Source of the DNA: Stentor coeruleus
Lineage: Eukaryota > Ciliophora > Heterotrichea > Heterotrichida > Stentoridae
Direction of reading: 5' to 3'
Assembly: GCA_001970955.1 (NCBI GenBank)
Contig: MPUH01000293.1
Coordinates: 1 to 64,000, forward strand
DNA length: 64,000 bases
A program made the translations under genes and the position numbers. This document shows positions 49,243 through 59,884 of this stretch, piece by piece; position 1 is the first letter of the stretch, and every line of letters begins with the position of its first letter. The notes under the pieces were generated by a model. That model had not been told where the DNA came from. It saw only the letters and a list, made by a program, of their open reading frames with translations, and ran no database searches.

Positions 49243-49659
49243 TTAAGCTCTTTCACCTCTAATTCTCCTCGCCAATTGCATATCTCTTGGCATAATAGTC
49301 ACTCTCTTAGCATGAATAGCGCATAAGTTAGTATCTTCAAACAAACTAACCAAATAAGCTTCAGCAGCTTCCTGCAATGCAAGTACAGCTGAGCTTTGGA
49401 ATCTTAAGTCTGTCTTATATTCCTGGGCAATTTCTCTAACCAATCTTTGGAAAGGTAGTTTTCTGACAAGTAATTCAGTGCTTTTTTGATACTTTCTTAT
49501 TTCACGTAAAGCTACAGTACCAGGGCGGAAACGATGAGGTTTTTTAACACCTGATGTTGTTGAAGCTTGAGTAACTTTTTTAGCTGCCTTAGTTGCCAAA
49601 TGTTTCTTTGGGGTCTTTCCTGCTGGGGTTTTTCTTGCGGTTTGCTTGGTGCGTGCCAT
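49243..49659 (-). CDS. H3: histone H3, divergent tail
   Basis: 138 residues including Met; canonical H3 has 136. The core is near-identical to H3 ([74 protein letters not shown]). The tail keeps ARTKQTARK but then differs: [30 protein letters not shown] in place of [28 protein letters not shown]. Lys4, 9, 14, 18, 23 and 27 remain. Arg17 and Arg26 are Lys, Ser10 is Thr, Ser28 is Val, and two residues are inserted before Lys36. No H4, H2A or H2B gene is adjacent. It may be a replacement or specialised variant. Confidence 0.95.
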   Translation of the reverse strand: MARTKQTARKTPAGKTPKKHLATKAAKKVTQASTTSGVKKPHRFRPGTVALREIRKYQKSTELLVRKLPFQRLVREIAQEYKTDLRFQSSAVLALQEAAEAYLVSLFEDTNLCAIHAKRVTIMPRDMQLARRIRGERA

Positions 49660-51182
49660 TTATTATATAAGAACTTTTTTTTACGGCTTTTATACTATAA
49701 GTTTATCTTAGAATAAAGCAATCTACAATATGATTGGAAGATTAAACCTACTTGTAAGTAATTTTTATATGGGTTTATTTTTGGAGGATGAAGGTTTAAA
49801 GGATGAAGGGGTTTTAGATGATTGGGTTTATGTTGTTAGATTTGTAATGAGGATTTAGATGATGATTCGTATGAGGATTGATGGGTTTTGATTAGAGGAT
49901 TTTAGAAGTTAGAAATTATGAGGAATTTAGAAAGGAGGAAGGTTTTTGAGTGATTTGGGTATGGAAGGAAGAAGAGGAGAAGAAGTTTTTATGTGGGTTT
50001 TGGGTTTTTGGGTATTTTAGATTATGATAAGGTTTTTTGTTTGTGGAATGAATATGATAGGTTTTGTTTGTAATATTGAAAGATTAGAATGATTATTCAA
50101 TTTTTTGGATTAGATAGGGTTGGGGAGTTAATAAGATTTGGATGTTAGGAAATAATTTGAGTTTGGTAGGATGGTTTAAGGGTTTTATGGTTTATAAAAT
50201 TTATATGAGCATTTTCTTATGATTTTAAAGGATTTTATGTGTTTATATTAACGTTGAGTGTGTATATTAGTAAGAGTATAGGGTGATGAAATAATAATTA
50301 AGGGGTCTTTGTTTTGCTTAGTATTTGAATGTAATATGAATATCCATATTTTTTTTTGCTATTGAATAAAAATCTTTAAAAATCGTAAGATTAACTATAA
50401 AATTATATAAATTTCGATTTTTTGTATATGCTTAAAATAGTATTATTATATAAAACAATCTTAACTAAAACAAAAATGATTTAGTATTTTCTATTTAGAA
50501 TTATTAATCATCTTACACTGTATGCTTATAATTTACTATTTTTTTTGCTACACCTTTCTGTTATAAAAATTATTTGATAAATATTTAAACCCTAAGCAAA
50601 AAATCAACATAATTATAAGTCAACTTTTTTACATAAAGCACAATTTTCTTAACATAAAGCCAAAATAACCAATGCTAATCATAAAAACACAATAAAAAAT
50701 GCATAAAGTATAAATAAATTTAATAAAACTATACTATATCTATCTGCCTTCATACAAAAATAATATCCTACTACTTTGTCACAAAACTTTGCTTGAAAAT
50801 TACAAAATTCAACTAATGCCTTTATTCTACAATTATATCATCAAACTTTAAAATTTCACAAAAAAATTATTTAAAAAAATCATCCTCTAATTCTCTCAAA
50901 GCCATCTCATCTTTACATATACATTAAAAATTTGAATCATCATTTTTACTTATACCAGGCTTTATAAATCAAAATCTAATCAAAAAATCTTAATTCACAT
51001 TTGCAAACATCTAAAAAAACCTAAATCACAACAATTTTTTATAAAAAATATAACTAAAACATAACCAAGACTCTTAAAAATTCTCAAAACATAAATCCTA
51101 TCTATTATCACTTCTAAAAATAATTATCTATTTAAATACCTATAAAATATAAGGTAACTTTAATTATTATTATGTGAAATAA
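49660..51182. other. 1.5-kb divergent spacer
   Basis: Strongly G-rich on the plus strand for ~600 nt upstream of histone H3, then AT-rich, then C-rich toward the ferlin start (about 50560-51180). No ORF or RNA gene recognised. It should carry the H3 and ferlin promoters. Confidence 0.55.
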
Positions 51183-54100
51183 ATGGCAGAACCTGAAAAG
51201 AAGAAGTCTAAGGATGAGAAAGAAACCCTGAAAATGAAAAAAGGAGATTATCAGGTACATATTTTCCTTGAAGAAACTCGTGGATTAGTCCCAGAGGACG
51301 AATGGTAATATCCAATTAGTGGAACAATAGATCCGTTAGTCATTTTAAAAGTTTTTAATACTAGAAAATACACTGATCCTAAAGATGATCTAGCTGCAGG
51401 TTCAGCTGTACATTGGGGAGACCACTTTTTTTTTACAGCCCAAAATCTTGAAGTTGAAGAAATCGAGTCAACTAAGATTTTAATAGAAGTAAGAAATCAT
51501 CGAGCATTATTAAAAGACTCTTTAATAGGATGTTATGAACTGGATGCAACTTATGTGTACTTTCAAAACAATCATTCTCTAATCCACAAATGGATCGCTC
51601 TTTGTAACCCAGAGTCTGAAAATTATCAAAAAATCCGAGGTCACGTAAAACTAGGAGTTAGTGTCTTAGGTGAAGGTGACGATGATGTAAACCTAACTTC
51701 AGCTGATTCAGACAACGCAGATGATCTCGAAATCCTCCTTCCACCACAAATCTCCCTTAAACCTTATCAATTAATAGTATCAATAATCAAAGCTGAAAAC
51801 CTACCAAAAATGGACGCAATAGGGACAATAAACGCATATTGTCAAGTTCAATTCGGAGGAGCCAAAAAGAAAACCAGCGTAAAAGATGCTGATAATGTCC
51901 GGTTTTCAGTTTCTTGGTACGAAGATATTTTCCTTCCAGTCATGATGCCAAACGTAAGTTCAAGACTTGTTATAAAAGTTATGGATCAAGACAAAACAAG
52001 TAAAAATGACACGGTTGGTTGTTTGACTTTTGACTTTAAAAGCATAGAAAAAGGGGATTTTTCAGAGTATTTCTGGACCGATATCTATGGAGCTCCACCA
52101 GATACAGGAAATCGTCATGCTAAAACTATGAATTCAGTACCAGAAGCAGCTTCAGTATGGCATGGAAGAATATTACTTAAAATAAAACTTGAACAAGTTC
52201 CAAAACCTATACATGATTGTGCAAAAATTCAAGATCCTAATATAGTTGAGTATATACAAAATTCATATGAAAATACTAATGAATTTGAAATCAGATGCCA
52301 AATATATTCAGGTGTTGCCCTTACTACTAAATATAATGAATTTTCTATTGAAGTATGTTGGTGTCAAGCAAATCAAGAAGGTCCATTAGTAAAAGCTATA
52401 AATAGAAAATGTAATTGGTATGAATCATTAAAAACAAAAATCTTAAAAGTTCCTAATGGGACAAAAACACTTGGGGATATTTTTATATACTTAAGAAATA
52501 AAGATAATGTTAGAATTTGTTATACAAGACTTAGACCTGAAGATTTTTGTAATCCTAAAGCTGGACCAAGATGGGTTACCCTTATGCCTGATCGGGCTAT
52601 TAGTGAAGTTAGTAATGATTGGGAAGCTGGATATATACAATTAAGACTTTATTCTGGAGTTTATACTGGAAATGAAGATCCGAAAATTGGTAAATGGCAT
52701 TTGAGACCTATGATGACTCCTGAGAAAAAAATTAAAAAAGCTCAGTTATATTTTAATTTATATCAATGTAGAGATCTTCCTGCTGCTGATAGTGATGGAC
52801 AATCAGATCCTTATGTAGAAATTTATTGTAATGGGACAACTTGTAAATCTGAGGTTATTGAAAACACTTTAAATCCTATGTGGTATGTTGTTATAGAAAT
52901 GGAGGTTGAATTAGCTTCTTCAAGTGATTCACCACCGATTATTGTTCATATTAAAGATAAAGATATAACTTCAAATGATGATTTAATTGGAACTTGTACT
53001 TATTATGTTAGTGAAGCTGAACAAGATTCAGAAATACCAGCTAAGCCTATATGGAGGGATTTAACATTAGGGAAAACTTTTGGAGGTAAGATTTTAGCAT
53101 CAATGAATATTTATATGTCGATGAAACCACCAAAGCCGATTTATAATATAGAACCTGAATGTGTTGAAGCTACAGCTGAAATTAATTGTTTAGGACTTAG
53201 GGATTTATGTCCTGCAGTTGGATGGCTGCCTGTGAATAAGTCTTTTATAAAATTTGATTTAAATTCTATTCAAATGCCAAGTGAAAAAATCAGCATCACA
53301 AATGTTAAAACTCAACCTGGGGAAACTGGCCCTAATCCAACGATAAATGCAGTAGTTCAATTTAATTTCCTCATGCCGGTTGATAGAATTTTTTGCCCTG
53401 TTCTAACTTGTGTTGTTTATGATTTTCTGTTTAAAGGACTTTCACAGCCTCAAATTGGGGTTTTCAATATAGATTTAAGTAAAGGTTATGATGTGAAACC
53501 TAAGAAAAAAACTCCTTATATAGGGACTTTAGGAGGACCGTCGTCTAGTGAATCTTCAGTGTCTAGTCAGGATAAAAATGAGTCTGATAAAAATATAGAA
53601 AATCCTTCTGAAAGCCAAAGTAGTATTGTGGTTATTAATAATAAAGGTAAACTAGCAGTTGAAGCTGCTAGAAGGGGTGAGTTTATGATAAGGCCAGCTT
53701 TTACTACTGATTTATTTGGAAGAAAAAAAGAAATATCAAGACCTGATGAAAATTATATGAGATTAGGTTATGAAAGGGAATACGTAGAAAATGTTTTACA
53801 TTATAGATACATGGTCAACTGCGAACTGGAAAAAACTGAATATATTGACGCGAGTCCTTTTGAATCTTATATAATCCGAAAAGGTCTTGAAAAAGATGAA
53901 GACAGTTGGCTCACATCTTTATTTTCAAGAAAAACAGAAGAAGTTGTAAATCCCATGACAACAAAACAAGTCGGGATTTTTAAAGGTATCGCCAGGGTAA
54001 GTCAGCAAAAAAACTTCGAAAAAATCAAAAATACTATAAACAACCTTAAAGAAAAAAGAAAAGTTGAAGACTCATCTGCAGTGTTTTATGATAATGAAGA

Positions 54101-55301
54101 TGAAGATTTTGATGATATTCGCAAGCTTTTGTTAAAAAAAACTGAATTAGTTGTAAGAGTTTATGTAATCAGCTGCGAGAATTTAGCTCAAAAAGATGTG
54201 AAAAGCCATTCAGACCCTTATATAAAAATCAAACTTTCAGGAAAAGTTATTAATGATTCAAAAAACTATCAACAAGATCAACCAAACCCTAAGTTTTTAA
54301 AACATTTTGATATGTTAACAGTTTTACCTGGAGCTTCAAGGTTAAAAATTCAAGTATGGGATAAAGATGATTTATTTAAAGATGATAAAATTGGTGAGAC
54401 GATTATTGATTTAGAAGATAGGTATTTTTCAAATAAATGGAGAAGATTACCAGAAAAACCTATAGAAAAAAGACAGTTAAAGCATAAATCAAGTAAATTG
54501 TCGCAAGGATCAATTGTGTTGTGGGTTGAAATACATGAACCTAGTGCTTTACCTGCACCACTTGATATCACAGAAAAACCTCCTGAAGAATATGAAGCAA
54601 GGCTTATTATTTGGCAAACTGATGGTGTTGAAAGCTATGATGTTGAAGAAACAAGTGATATTTATATTAGAGCTATAGTAAATGACAGTAAACCAAAAGA
54701 AACTGATACTCATTATCGTTGTCAAAATGGTCAAGGGCAATTTAATTGGAGAATGAAATTCCCTATCACCCTTCCTAGCGAAGATTGTAGAGTGACTTTG
54801 CAAATATGGGACCGAGATGTTTTTACTCCAAGCGACTTTATAGGAGATGCTACTTTTAAATTTTCCCAGCTTGCTAGAGAATGTTTTGAAACTGATAAGA
54901 GGATAAAAATGCGAGGGGGCAAAGACTCACTACTAAGCGACCTAAGCAAAGAAGATGGGGAGAAGTTCTGGATCCCATGCCAAAAACCAAAAGAAAAAAG
55001 TGAATCAGGAGAAACTGAAGATGCTGGGCGTATAAAAATCAGTTTTGAACTTGTACCTAAAAGACTAGTCGAAGCTTGTCCAGTAGGAGAAGGTCGAGAA
55101 GAACCAAATGTTGATCCTTTTCTTCCAGGGCCAACAGGTCGTTTTCAATGGTCATGGAATCCTTGCAAGCTTATAAGCCAAACTTGTGGTCCAGGATTCC
55201 GTCTAAAAATTTGCTGTGCTCTCTGTTGTGCATTGTGCATCTACTTAGCAATAATGATAGCCCCATCTTTAATTGGTGCATCATTAGGTAATGCAATTTA
55301 A
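51183..55301 (+). CDS. ferlin (multi-C2 tail-anchored membrane protein), one 15-nt intron
   Basis: The ATG at 51183 and the 15-nt intron at 51305-51319 give 1,367 residues. At least five C2-like domains are visible, near residues 20-140 (first exon and start of the second), 165-295, 515-620, 985-1105 and 1130-1230. Acidic calcium loops are clear in several: DSDGQSDPYVEI and the later DKDITSNDDLIG; SHSDPYIKI with WDKDDLFKDDKIG; WDRDVFTPSDFIG. The penultimate block contains the ferlin-typical THYRCQNGQGQFNWRMKF. A single hydrophobic helix with several Cys near the C-terminus (~1340-1360) anchors it. Ferlins drive calcium-triggered membrane fusion and repair, apt for wound healing and secretion in a large ciliate. 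Confidence 0.93.
51305..51319 (+). other. 15-nt spliceosomal intron (ferlin gene)
   Basis: GTAATATCCAATTAG, A at position 10, in phase 2 (splits a Cys codon: TG|T). Its removal joins PEDE with C-GTIDPLVILKV, the expected first C2 domain, to a frame that runs to 55301. Confidence 0.9.
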
Positions 55302-56054
55302 ATATCTTTACATCTTTTCTAGTTATTTTTGTTAATTTTTTGTTCAATCTATATAATTTTATGATTATAAAAAATCTTCATCACTGATTATATCAATAAA
55401 ATTATTAATCCTTTAATTTTAAAAAGTATAATGAATAGGGTGAATCTTATACTTTGTAAAATGTTTTGTTTATATAAATATGATGATAGGTGAGTTTATG
55501 ATATATTATGAGATTATTGTAAAGGAGTTATTGGGTGGAATGTGATGTTTTCAGATTTTCGTTTTTTGTAAAAAAAGATTTTATGATGGGTGCAGAGAAG
55601 ATATAGTATAATTGATACTATTGTAATGACTGGAAGTGTATATAATAGAAATTTAAGATAGTTTTTGGTTTATTATAGTTAGGATGAAGAAGTTTTTGAA
55701 GGAATATAGAATCTGCTAGTATATATAGAGATCCTATTGCAGAAATAAGCTAGTAATATTCTTGGTATAGTAAATTTTATATATAGCCATCATTACAAAA
55801 TCTAAAAAATGATCTTTAACACCCTAAATTTACCCAAACATATTATTACCTAATATTCCTTTATTCAAAAGAATTTCTTATCCTACACCTGAAATCTCCA
55901 CAAAAAATATCCTAAATCCCACAAAATCATTTCTCCAAAAACAATATAAAAATTCCTATTGACAAAACTTCCTATTATCCTATAAACCTTTTCTTCCTCT
56001 CCAATTTCCATAATCTTATTCCTATAGTCTAAATATAAAAAAACTAATAAATTA
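55302..56054. other. spacer between convergent genes
   Basis: 753 nt. G-rich on the plus strand after ferlin (about 55430-55700), then C-rich from about 55800 to the next stop. A minus-strand frame at 55883-56134 extends past the real stop in another frame and is not credible. Confidence 0.5.
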
Positions 56055-56660
56055 CTATCCACTAAAACCTGCAAAATAATTTGTCCAATCAGCCGCTGTA
56101 GTAAAATCAGTAGCCCCAGGTATCCAAACTCCATTTAATATATATTGAGGAGTTCCAGTTATAAGCCTAGAAGTAGCATATTTCCAAGAAACTCTAGAGC
56201 TCCAATTTAAATCATTATCAGAAAGTGAATTAAGTATTTCATTAAAAGCAACACCAGTTCCTTGAGAAGCATAAAGGGCAATTTTATTCTGAGCAGTTGG
56301 AAAGTCCCAATTTTTCCCATTTTTCAATATATAATCTTGTTTTTGAAACATATAAGTCAAATAATCAACAAATTTATCTGGATACTTTAGTTGAATATAC
56401 CTACCAGCTTGAGCAACTACAAATGAGAATAAATGATATGGAAGAGGATAAATATGAATGTTTAAACCAAGCCAGTCTTGATTATCGTTAAAGTATTGCA
56501 TTAAACCAGGATATGCACTTGCAGAGTCTACACATAGATGGTCGTAAAAAACATCAAGGGTGAAATTTGACATCATAGGACCGAGGAAATATCCATCTTT
56601 AGGACTTGGGATTGGAGTAAGTTGCTGAGCAGAGCATAGTGTTAGTAAGAGGACAAACAT
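56055..56660 (-). CDS. secreted thioredoxin-fold (DsbA-like) protein
   Basis: 201 residues. The N-terminus MFVLLLTLCSAQ is a short signal peptide. The mature part has a DsbA-like layout: a strand LDVFYDHLCVDSASAYPG whose CVDS sits where CxxC should be, a helical insertion (~75-135), then the cis-Pro element ITGTPQYILNGVWIPGA. With one Cys instead of two it may be a reductase/isomerase variant or have lost disulfide chemistry. N-glycosylation sites (NFT, NWS) fit a secretory location. The start is the first ATG, immediately before the hydrophobic core. Confidence 0.8.
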   Translation of the reverse strand: MFVLLLTLCSAQQLTPIPSPKDGYFLGPMMSNFTLDVFYDHLCVDSASAYPGLMQYFNDNQDWLGLNIHIYPLPYHLFSFVVAQAGRYIQLKYPDKFVDYLTYMFQKQDYILKNGKNWDFPTAQNKIALYASQGTGVAFNEILNSLSDNDLNWSSRVSWKYATSRLITGTPQYILNGVWIPGATDFTTAADWTNYFAGFSG

Positions 56661-57096
56661 TATATTTGATTCACCATTTTTTTGAAAAGATTGAGTTTTG
56701 GGTTTAGTGGAGAAGGGATTTTTGTTTGAAGGAGGTTTTGGATAGTTAGGATTTTAGGGAGGATTGATGATAGTTAGAGAGNGAAGGGATTTTTGTTTGA
56801 AGGAGGTTTTGGATAGTTAGGATTTTAGGGAGGATTGATGATAGTTAGAGAGGATGAATAAATTATGCGACTAGTTTGAAATAGTTAAGTGGTGAGGATT
56901 TCTTTGATAGAATAAGATTTGTTATTAGATCCAAACACACTTGGAACCCGAATAAAAAACCTTGATACTTCACATTAGGATAAGTATCTTCAGCAAGTTT
57001 CTATATAAATAATATCGAATTATATTTTCTTTAAAACTATTAAAATCAAACTTATTCAAAGAACAAGAAAGTATTTAAAAATGGGATTGGCTTATA
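56661..57096. other. divergent spacer with assembly join
   Basis: Left part strongly G-rich on the plus strand; right part more mixed. It contains the N at 56782. No ORF or RNA gene recognised. Confidence 0.5.
56712..56852. repeat. assembly join: 70-nt direct duplication around N at 56782
   Basis: Bases 56712-56781 recur exactly at 56783-56852. Same signature as at 4418, 4589, 28119 and 43135. Confidence 0.9.
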
Positions 57097-59094
57097 ATGC
57101 TTAGTATAGAGACCGAGAGTAAACTTGCAGAAATCTTTTTGCAAATAAGCCATTCCGAGCATTCAGTCGAAAAATGCCGGAACAATCTTAGCAGTAACGC
57201 AAATTTTGACCCATACAGCACTTTTAAAGGAGTTGATAATTTTGGGATTGGGTCTTTTTCAAGTACTGAAATACTAACCCTTATGAACAAACATAATTTT
57301 TTTACAAGTACAGATGAGGCTTATCTATCAATAAAACAATACAATAGCAATCAAAACGGGCGTTTAAATATTGATGAATTCTTCTCATTAGTACTCCCAA
57401 GCACAAATCCTATATTAAAAAATAAGGCAATATCTTATCGTGGTTGTTTTACTCAAGAAATAGAGTTTTTATTTGTCCATCTTATTCAATCTGAAATTAT
57501 TTTCCATCGTAACACAGAAAACTCAAAACGAGCTTTAATTTTATGTCAAGATTTTACAACACATATAGGCTTTAGAACAATAGATTTAAAGAATAATGGT
57601 TTTATTGATCGTCGCTCTTTACAAGGTTTTCTTTGTAGATATAGAAGTACTAATGAAGAAGATATTGATGCGATATTTAGACGTTTAGATAATGATGGTG
57701 ATGATGTTTTAAACTATCAAGAGTTTGCTGAAGCTATTATGCCATCACAGACAAGTGTTATTCGGGGATATAGAAAGATTATAGATTTAGATAGCTATGC
57801 ACAGATAGATAGGTTATATCAAAATGCTACTTCTCGGATTTCATATAGAAAATCATCACCATTAAGGAATTTAAATTTAAAAGAGTCTATGAGCTCAGGT
57901 TGTCTTCAGAAATCCTTTGCAGATAGTTCGCCTTTTGTGTATGCTTTATCGACAAAGTCAAACTATAGAGATTTGAGGTCTGCAGAACAGCCTTTAAGAA
58001 ACTTTAGCCCGTTAAGATCAAGTCCGCTACAGAGTTCTAGAGGACCAACTGGGTATTATTATGATTCAGGATATAAAACTTCATCTCCACTTAGAGCTAC
58101 TAATCTTATCAATACAAATAGAATTTACACACCTTATAGAGCTTCATCTCCAATTACACAAACTAATCCTACTATAAACAATCAAAATCATCATCTTAAT
58201 CTTAACTTACCTTCAAGCAATTCTAATGATACCCAAAACACTTCAAATAGAAAATCCACAACTGAACACAGCAACCATAATTCTTCAAAAACAAAAAATT
58301 CATCAAGAAAATCATCCCCAAACAGAATATCCAAAACTAGCCTCAGCAACCATAATACATCAAAAACAAAAAATTCCTCAAAAAGTAAAACCTCAGCAAA
58401 TAAAGTTTCAATTGAAGAAAAAGAACTTGTTAATTGGTTCAAGGAAGAAATTAAAATTTCTAGAAATATTGAGACAATGAAAAACGAACTTGCTTTTAAG
58501 CATGATTTTAACCTTATAGATGCTTTTAGAATGTTTGACACTCATAATTATGGGTCAATAACACTTGCTGATTTTGAAGCCACATTCCATTCTCTGTCCT
58601 TCAATGCCGCAAAAGAAGATCTTTACCTTCTTATCAAGCATTTCTCACACCTACAAAATAATCGGATTAATTTAGCTGATTTCTCTGTGATTTTTCTACC
58701 AAAACAAGAAGAATATGCTTATATTTTAAAAAATCGACTATCATCAAATCCTAGTGTAAACCGATTTCATGTATTTTCAAATGAAACTATTGAACTTTTC
58801 TTATCAATTTTCAGACTAGTACTTGATTTTGAATCCTTAGCTGAACGTGTTAGACAAAGACTAAGCCGAATACCAAATTTTAGTTTCCATCAAGCATTTA
58901 TAACTATAGATAAAGATCGTAATGGGTATATAACTATAGATGAATTTCAATTACTTTTACAAAACCATGGGATTATTGCAACAAGTAAAGATTTACAAAA
59001 TTTACTTCATATATATGATAAAAACCGTGATGGTAAAATCAGCTATAATGAGTTTGTTAAGGAAGTAACCCCTAAATCCCCAAGAAGATATTAG
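57097..59094 (+). CDS. internally duplicated EF-hand protein
   Basis: 665 residues. Two similar calcium-binding modules, ~10-235 and ~440-660, each hold several EF-hand-like units. The clearest loops are DNDGDDVLNYQE (first module), DKDRNGYITIDE and DKNRDGKISYNE (second module). Others in each module have lost ligands. The modules share order and spacing, including a DP/DA-F-x-x-x-D...SF-x-x-x-E start and a long helix before the last pair, which points to internal duplication. They are joined by a ~200-residue Ser/Asn/Thr linker with repeated SSPLR and NHN-S/T-SKTKNSS units. No membrane helix. Long double-module EF-hand proteins of this sort are common in ciliate cortex; exact family not recognised. 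Confidence 0.82.
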   Translation: MLSIETESKLAEIFLQISHSEHSVEKCRNNLSSNANFDPYSTFKGVDNFGIGSFSSTEILTLMNKHNFFTSTDEAYLSIKQYNSNQNGRLNIDEFFSLVLPSTNPILKNKAISYRGCFTQEIEFLFVHLIQSEIIFHRNTENSKRALILCQDFTTHIGFRTIDLKNNGFIDRRSLQGFLCRYRSTNEEDIDAIFRRLDNDGDDVLNYQEFAEAIMPSQTSVIRGYRKIIDLDSYAQIDRLYQNATSRISYRKSSPLRNLNLKESMSSGCLQKSFADSSPFVYALSTKSNYRDLRSAEQPLRNFSPLRSSPLQSSRGPTGYYYDSGYKTSSPLRATNLINTNRIYTPYRASSPITQTNPTINNQNHHLNLNLPSSNSNDTQNTSNRKSTTEHSNHNSSKTKNSSRKSSPNRISKTSLSNHNTSKTKNSSKSKTSANKVSIEEKELVNWFKEEIKISRNIETMKNELAFKHDFNLIDAFRMFDTHNYGSITLADFEATFHSLSFNAAKEDLYLLIKHFSHLQNNRINLADFSVIFLPKQEEYAYILKNRLSSNPSVNRFHVFSNETIELFLSIFRLVLDFESLAERVRQRLSRIPNFSFHQAFITIDKDRNGYITIDEFQLLLQNHGIIATSKDLQNLLHIYDKNRDGKISYNEFVKEVTPKSPRRY

Positions 59095-59169
59095 ATAATT
59101 CTCATATACAATTAGATTTAATATAATATTTTGATATGAATAACGTAAATTTTAATAATTTATCATGAG

Positions 59170-59304
59170 ATGAATTCTAGGAAAAGAGATGATTTCAATA
59201 ATGAAAAGTTACTTGGAAATTCTTTAGACTATGAAGGATCTGAAAATAACCTATTGGCTAATGGTTTTGAATATGTTTCAATGGGAGGTTTTAGAAATAT
59301 CTAG
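59170..59304 (+). CDS. possible small ORF, 44 codons
   Basis: ATG AAT TCT start, then an asparagine/glutamate-mixed sequence (MNSRKRDDFNNEKLLGNS...) ending at TAG. The same frame after the TAG stays open for 14 more codons to a TAA at 59347-59349 with coding-like composition. I found no 15- or 16-nt GT-AG intron covering the TAG. It may be a small gene, a decayed exon or chance. Base content differs from the surrounding spacer. Confidence 0.3.
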   Translation: MNSRKRDDFNNEKLLGNSLDYEGSENNLLANGFEYVSMGGFRNI

Positions 59305-59884
59305 AGCTGCTTTGAACCTATAAGCCCTAGAATTCTTGGTAGGTTATAAATGATCGGATTATGGGATTATGTATATGATGTTTATAAATTCTTTTAATGA
59401 TAATTTATCTTCAAAGTAAAAGTTTTAATGATAAAAGGTTTATATAATAACAAGAAAAATCATTCAAGGTATAACTATTTTTTTATTATATAACAACTGA
59501 TTTGATTTCTATTAGATTATTATATTTTTGGATGATTTTTATTATAGTTCCTACCGTAATTTATTGCTGATAGCTCTATTAAAATTATAAATTTTAGTCT
59601 AAATCTATTCTAAATTAACTTTTTATCTATATGAACATTTCTCATTTTTAAAATGAAAATATCTCATAATTTTTCTGAGTTCTTTCTTCTCCAAATGAAT
59701 TTATAAAGCTCATCTTCCACTTTTCTTTTCTTTTTTTACCAAAAAATAGACATAAAACTTTATCCAACACAAAAAATCAAACTCGACCTAAATCTAAAAA
59801 TACCAGCTCCTCTATTTCTAACATAATTCTTAACTTATCTTTCTACTTATTATTCCTAAATATAAAAAAACTTTAATAATCAAT
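59305..59884. other. spacer between convergent genes
   Basis: AT-rich, C-rich on the plus strand toward the stop of the last gene. Apart from the short in-frame extension to 59349 nothing is recognised. Confidence 0.45.
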
